64,000 nucleotides of DNA from Benincasa hispida (lineage: Eukaryota > Streptophyta > Magnoliopsida > Cucurbitales > Cucurbitaceae), in NCBI RefSeq assembly GCF_009727055.1, contig NC_052359.1:14514515-14578514 (forward strand), read 5' to 3'. Of the stretch, positions 59,166-64,000 are shown in pieces; positions within the stretch are counted from its first letter, which is position 1; each line of letters starts with the position of its first letter. The notes beneath the pieces are model-generated. The model had not been told where the DNA came from. It saw only the letters and a list, made by a program, of their open reading frames with translations, and ran no database searches. A program made the position numbers and the translations under genes.

Positions 59166-60350
59166 ACATTCTCTTTTGGATCATAAAAGGGACCATTCCT
59201 TGTTTCTTTTGAGTACCCTAAAAATAGGCACAACTTTGAACGTGGTTTCAATTTCTTTGGGTTAGCCACTAACACATGTATTAGACATCCTCAAATCCTG
59301 AGATGTCGTAAACTACTTTTCTGCACTTTCCGTAATTCAAAGGTATTTCAGAAACAATTTTTTATGGAACTTGGTTCAAAATATAGGTTGCAGTCTCCAC
59401 TGCATAACCCTAGAACACGTTAGGTAAAGAAGCATAACTCATCATCGATCGAACCATGTCGACAGGGTTCTATTTCTTCTCTTCGATACACCATTTTGTT
59501 GAGGTGTACTAGGTGTTGAGAGTTACGATGTGATTCCATGTTCTAATTCTGGAATCCTATATCCATATACTCTCCACCTCGATCTGATCGAAGTGTTTTT
59601 ATCATTTTACCCAATATAATCTCAACTTCAGCCTTGTACTCCTTGAACTTTTCAAGTATATCAGACTTATATTTCATTAGGTAAACATACCCAAATCTAG
59701 AATAATCATCTGTAAAAGTGATGAGGTATTCATACCCTTCTCTTACTTTAACATTCATCGGACCACAAAGGTCTGAATGTAAAAGTTCTGAGGGCTCTTT
59801 GGTTCTATAACCTTTTTCAGTAAAAGGTCGTTTTGTCTTTTTTCCTTCCAAACAAGATTCACAAATAGGTAAAGAATTTTCTTCTAACTCTTTTAGAAGT
59901 TCATTCTTGACCAATCTCTCGATCCTATTGAGATTTATGTGAACTAGGCTTACATGCCAAAGATGGACATTTTCTTTGGAGAAACTTTTGGTCTTTTATT
60001 TTGAGTTGTTGTAGTGTTTAACATTTCAACATTATGAAGCATTTTTTATGCCAACGGCCTTAGCATATAAAAGTTATTTTCGTTTATTACTGAAAAATAC
60101 CAGTACCATTTTTCAAAATAAACACTTTATCATGAATAAACAATATATTATAAAATTGTTCTAATAAACCAAATACAAAAAATTCAATTCCTCTTAAAAT
60201 ATACATTGTCCAACAATATAAATTTTTAATTGAAAAATAACTTTAAGCTCCCAACCGCAACTGCTAAGACAACCTACCTTGTCTCAACTTAAAGAGTTAT
60301 GTCTCTAACCTTCAGCTGCTACCAGGAACTAGTTTCCTGCAAAAAAAAAT
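59166..60350 (-). pseudogene. Copia L integrase and pre-integrase
   Basis: The frame at 59543-59914 gives LPICESCLEGKKTKRPFTEK, HSDLCGPMNVKVREGYEYLI, FTDDYSRFGYVYLMKYKSD and TLRSDRGGEYMDIGFQN. The first two catalytic aspartates and DDYSR are kept. 59166-59540 continues with stops to KLCLFLGYSKETRNGPFYDP. 59915-60350 is a decayed pre-integrase zone. Confidence 0.9.
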
Positions 60351-61265
60351 AACAAATGTGGTTAATAGCTCCTGAATCAAGTATCTAGGTAGAATTGTCA
60401 TTTTCCACTAAACAAGTTTCTAAAACCAGTAAATCACATTTACCTTATTTTCCAGCCAAATATTTTGGGCAATTTATTTTCCAGTGCTTGTCCTTGCAAC
60501 CTTGGCCTTCTTGCCCTTCTAGGCAGTAGTAGTTAGGGTAGCTTTATTCCATTTTCCACCTTTCTTCTTCTTTCACTTCTTAGTGCCAGAGGAAGAAGGC
60601 ATAGACTTTGTTCTAGAGGTTGAACCTCTGTGGAACTTTTTATGGAGAAGGCAACATTTGCCTCCCTTTTCTTACCTTTGACTTTCAACAAAGATTCATA
60701 AGTTTGTAGCTCATTTAAAATGGTGGTAAGGTCATAGTCAATTTTGTTCACAACAACATTACTAAAAAATTGAAGTAAACTCTCATGTAGAGTTTCCAAA
60801 ATAAAGCTCACCTGGCTGGACTCATCCATGACAGTCCCGTTCATTTATAACACATTGAAGTGGATCATCATATTGAGAACATGCTTCCTAACAGATGATC
60901 CCTCGTTTATTCTTGCATTGAAGATGAACTTAAAAGTGTCATTCTTGATATATGAGGACAGTTGCCCAAACATCTCACACAACGACTCCATGATCTCGAA
61001 TGCAGTGATCATGCTCTCATGTTTTTTGGCTAGGACTTCAGTTGAGCCTGCCAACATGGAGACTTTTGACATTGGTCTTGATCCACCTACCATAGGTATC
61101 ACAAATATTTTGTGATGGGTTTGATCCAGGGGCTAGAGGACACTCCTCTATCACAACAAATTTGATATCGTATATGACCAACATAGTATTTATCGTATTT
61201 TTTCATGTTGTATAGTTTTCGTCGATAGGTTTTTCAGCACCAAGCAACGAGATAATAATGCTAGT
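60351..61265 (-). pseudogene. Copia L gag and protease
   Basis: About 60360-60420 reads ILDSGAINHIC, a protease site with DSGA intact but preceded by a stop. About 60450-60510 gives a knuckle-like GCKDKHWKINCPKY. 60533-60844 (ESSQVSFILETLHESLLQFF, VVNKIDYDLTTILNELQTYE) and 60845-61102 (AFEIMESLCEMFGQLSSYIK, INEGSSVRKHVLNMMIHFNV) are the capsid. The N-terminus near 61265 reads LGAEKPIDENYTT. A few stops and one frame change are present. Of the copia gags in this window, this is the best preserved. Confidence 0.9.
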
Positions 61266-63375
61266 CACATTTCTAAGTATGCTGAAACAAAAACAAATTA
61301 TTTATATTATTTATGTTTGCATAGCTCATTTAACCCAATTAAGTTCTAGTAGAAAATAATGAACCCTAATGTCATTTTATTTTGCAGTGATATAGAATAA
61401 ATATCACCTTATGGTGTACAATTACTCCTTCACTGAATTGAGACAATCTCACTCAAGAATTACACCAGACTCTTATTCCTATAATGCTTGGTTACCATTG
61501 ATTTGTCAAGAAATCATTAACTTCCTTAATACTTTCTTATAAGTGTAACTCTTCATTTTCAACCCTATAGTCCCGCTCCAATAAACCTACCTCAGGGAAG
61601 GACAATATTGGTGCAACTGACTATAGCAATCTAATCCATTTTTGGAGTTCTGTTTGTCCCTTTCCATGCAATTACCTTCCTAAAGGGGATGTTCCCAAGG
61701 TGCCACTATGCCAAGCATGAAAAAACTTTACAAACTAATGAAGGAGATTGTAGGATGTGTTGGCACATGTTCTTCTCTTACTTACTATAAACATTTTCTC
61801 CATTCATTTTGATATTGACCCATGCAAACATCTTCCTAAGGGAGGATGTGCCCAGGGCATCATGAGACCGAATATGGATCTCAGGTGTGAACTTTTAGGG
61901 AGAGCATGAATAAAAAATTTACATATCATATACATTATTTTTCTCCCATTAGGTGTTTTGAAGAATAAGGTTAATTATACTTAGGTGAAATTCAGCTAAT
62001 AATTTATCTAAATCATTGTTAAGTTGATCCAATATAACACTTATATTGGATAATTAACAATATATTATTACTATCTATTAAGTAATTTAATAAAGTTTAA
62101 TCATTTATTGCATGCATATAAAATATTTGACTAATTCACCTCCTAGGTCAATTTCCAGGTAGGGATGTTCCCTTATGGTCAACTTAATTACCTCAATCCT
62201 AGACAGAACCTTTTTTAGACAAAAGTCCCCCATAGGAAAACATTTTATAAATTAATTTTTTATTTGATCAAGTTAATCCTATTAAATGAAAATAAAAGAT
62301 TAACCTAAAATATTTTTAACATAAGTCTAAGTGAATTAATTTTAAACCATTTAAAATTAATTAGGACCTATGTTTGCATGCATATTTGAATTATAGATTT
62401 TAATTTCTAATTCATTAACCATATAACTCTTATAAAATAATGAATTATTAAATCTATAACATGTATACTAATGACATTAATTGAATATAAAAATTATATT
62501 AACTAAGTAATGTCATGTTGCATGCATTTTCCAATTTCATTAACAAACATAATATAACAATTATATTAAGCTATTAATGAATTATATATAATAAGCATGC
62601 TTTTAATCATACATTAAAAATAATATAGCACTTATATCATAAACATACAAACTATATTATATATATATCATGCATGTGCATAATGAAGCATGATTATGCT
62701 TAACCTATGGTGAGATTTTAAATCAATATGGCATACAATATGCAATATATGAATAATATAATTTAAACATACATCACATGCACATTAAACTATATTATAA
62801 GCATAAATAGACTGATATTTTGCACCCTAAGCAAATAACTAAACTCATATAATCGAATTATATTAATTTAATTATAAAACAAAAAGATTAAAAAAAATGA
62901 GAAAAACGGTTGTTGGTCTCGAACTCGAACAGCATGTCGTGCACGCTTTTGATGTTCGGAGCACCGCGGCACTGTATCCTAGCGTCACAATGCTACGAAA
63001 AATTTGTTTGTCTCACTTCGCATCGAAGCACCGCGGCGCTAGGGCACAGCGCCATGACCCTTTTTCCAGGAACGCCCAGAATTGTTCAATATCTACAGCT
63101 CTCCTCTGTATTTCGATGTTCTCTACAACAAATTTCACAAACGTCCAGACAATAAATTACAAACTCGATTGCAGTAATTAAATGCCCAAATTAAACGGGC
63201 CTTTACAAATTGATCAAATCAAATAGCAAACCTAATCTAAGTGGCAAATATTGAAATTGTCTGTTATGCAAAACCCAAAATAAATTTACAGCATTCATCA
63301 CATGAAACTAAGCAAAATTCATCCACTGAAATCAATTTTTGATTTTCCTAAACCAAAAGTAAAGATAATTCCATT
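61266..63375 (-). other. Copia L leader region, no gene
   Basis: About 2.1 kb of AT-rich sequence between gag and PBS has no convincing frame. It holds two copies of the near-palindrome GGGATGTTCCC (61686-61696 and 62162-62172) and a GC-richer stretch at 62900-63070. It could be a long leader or a leader carrying an unrecognised insertion. Confidence 0.45.
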
Positions 63376-63388
63376 GGCTTTGGTACCA
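63376..63388 (-). other. Copia L primer-binding site
   Basis: The minus strand reads TGGTACCAAAGCC two bases after the LTR end, a variant of the methionine-type TGGTATCAGAGC. Confidence 0.7.
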
Positions 63389-63390
63389 AT

Positions 63391-64000
63391 TGAAGGGATT
63401 GAATCCCAATGTGGAAGTATTTAAACGTTTTTTGTCTTTGAATTGGGAAGAGAAAAAATCAAAATTGATTTTACATAATACAAAAGGCTCAACATTCAAT
63501 AATAGGGAATTTATAAATAATACCTTTGAAGACCAAATCTTCAATGAAACACGATCTTTCAAGAACTCAAACTGATGAATACCACTGTTAGGCTACCCTA
63601 CTATGTCTCTAGGAGGACCAAGGATGATGGAATCCTTTTTTTGGTATGGAAATTAGAACTTGTGAGAAGTGATTGATAGAGAATTGCAAGAGAGTAGGGA
63701 AAATTTTTCAGAGCGAATTTTTTTTCTCTGTGATCTATGTTCTTAACAAAGACTCTTTCCATTTTTAAGAACAACATTACATGAGGGGTGTTATCCCTTC
63801 ACCCATGACCCAGTCCCCTACACAATTGTAGGGGAGTTATTTCCTATTTATTATTTATTTAATATTAATATTAATTTAAATTAAATATATATTAAATCAA
63901 ATTTAATATGTATATAATAAACAATTAAATAAATAATAATAAGAATAATAATTAATTAATTAATATCAAATATTTATTAATTCCGCATTTAAATCATATA
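63391..64000 (-). repeat. Copia L 5' LTR, partial
   Basis: The minus-strand end GGGATTCAATCCCTTCA is at 63391. The LTR continues beyond the right edge. It is the same family as LTR M (47128-48635). Confidence 0.8.

Noticed and set aside
1..64000. tRNA, rRNA, CRISPR arrays or bacterial-type operons
   Set aside because: No cloverleaf, rRNA core or spaced direct-repeat array was seen. The content is eukaryotic repeat DNA.

Overview
This window looks like plant nuclear DNA, most likely from a dicot and plausibly a cucurbit. It is AT-rich and I found no intact host gene. Almost all of it is a stack of decayed, nested transposable elements: Ty1/copia, Ty3/gypsy (Tekay and Athila types), a non-autonomous gypsy-like element, a CACTA DNA transposon and two hAT-type MITEs. 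The cucurbit assignment rests on a general impression of the copia gag/pol and LTR style and is the weakest part of this reading. No rRNA, tRNA or CRISPR array is visible. All boundaries were found by eye from LTR termini (TG..CA), target-site duplications (TSDs), primer-binding sites (PBS), polypurine tracts (PPT) and reading-frame continuity.

Layout. 1-13893 holds minus-strand copia elements: the 3' end of copia A (1-1115), broken by copia B (3' LTR 1116-3184, pol 3185-8373). B carries a solo LTR C (5119-6975). Its 5' part was lost in a fusion with copia D (8374-13893, 5' LTR 12009-13893). D sits in the gag of a minus-strand Tekay chromovirus (13894-14840, 27459-31444, with its 5' LTR on the right). 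That gag is split by a 12.1-kb CACTA element (15334-27458, TSD CCA). A 488-bp hAT MITE (14841-15328) landed exactly on the left Tekay/CACTA boundary. The CACTA element contains a structurally complete copia R (19053-24577, TSD AAATG) and a fragment of a ribosomal protein L8 (uL2) gene (25068-25333). A truncated plus-strand copia LTR (28890-30580) lies inside the Tekay LTR.

31445-47127 is a second copia, E, cut into pieces by the Tekay LTR on its left, a plus-strand Athila-like gypsy F (32131-40816, TSD CCATA) and a gag-only gypsy-like element G (41588-46953, TSD TACAA). 47128-56764 is a pile of copia LTRs in opposite orientations, into which copia I (49499-54992, TSD GAAAT) and a GC-rich hAT MITE (55127-55805) inserted. 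56765-64000 has two LTRs of one family (K1, K2), 37 bp apart, inserted in copia L. L runs from integrase through gag and a long leader to a 5' LTR that leaves the window.

Insertion order can be read from the nesting: E is older than Tekay, F and G; Tekay is older than CACTA, D and the plus-strand LTR; CACTA is older than R and the MITE on its edge. Every coding region carries stops, frameshifts or deletions, so nothing here appears autonomously active. One feature is not biological: positions 4555-4592 match the Nextera mate-pair junction adapter, flanked by a duplicated 59-bp segment, so the assembly is locally wrong there. There is also one ambiguous base (n) at 12591.
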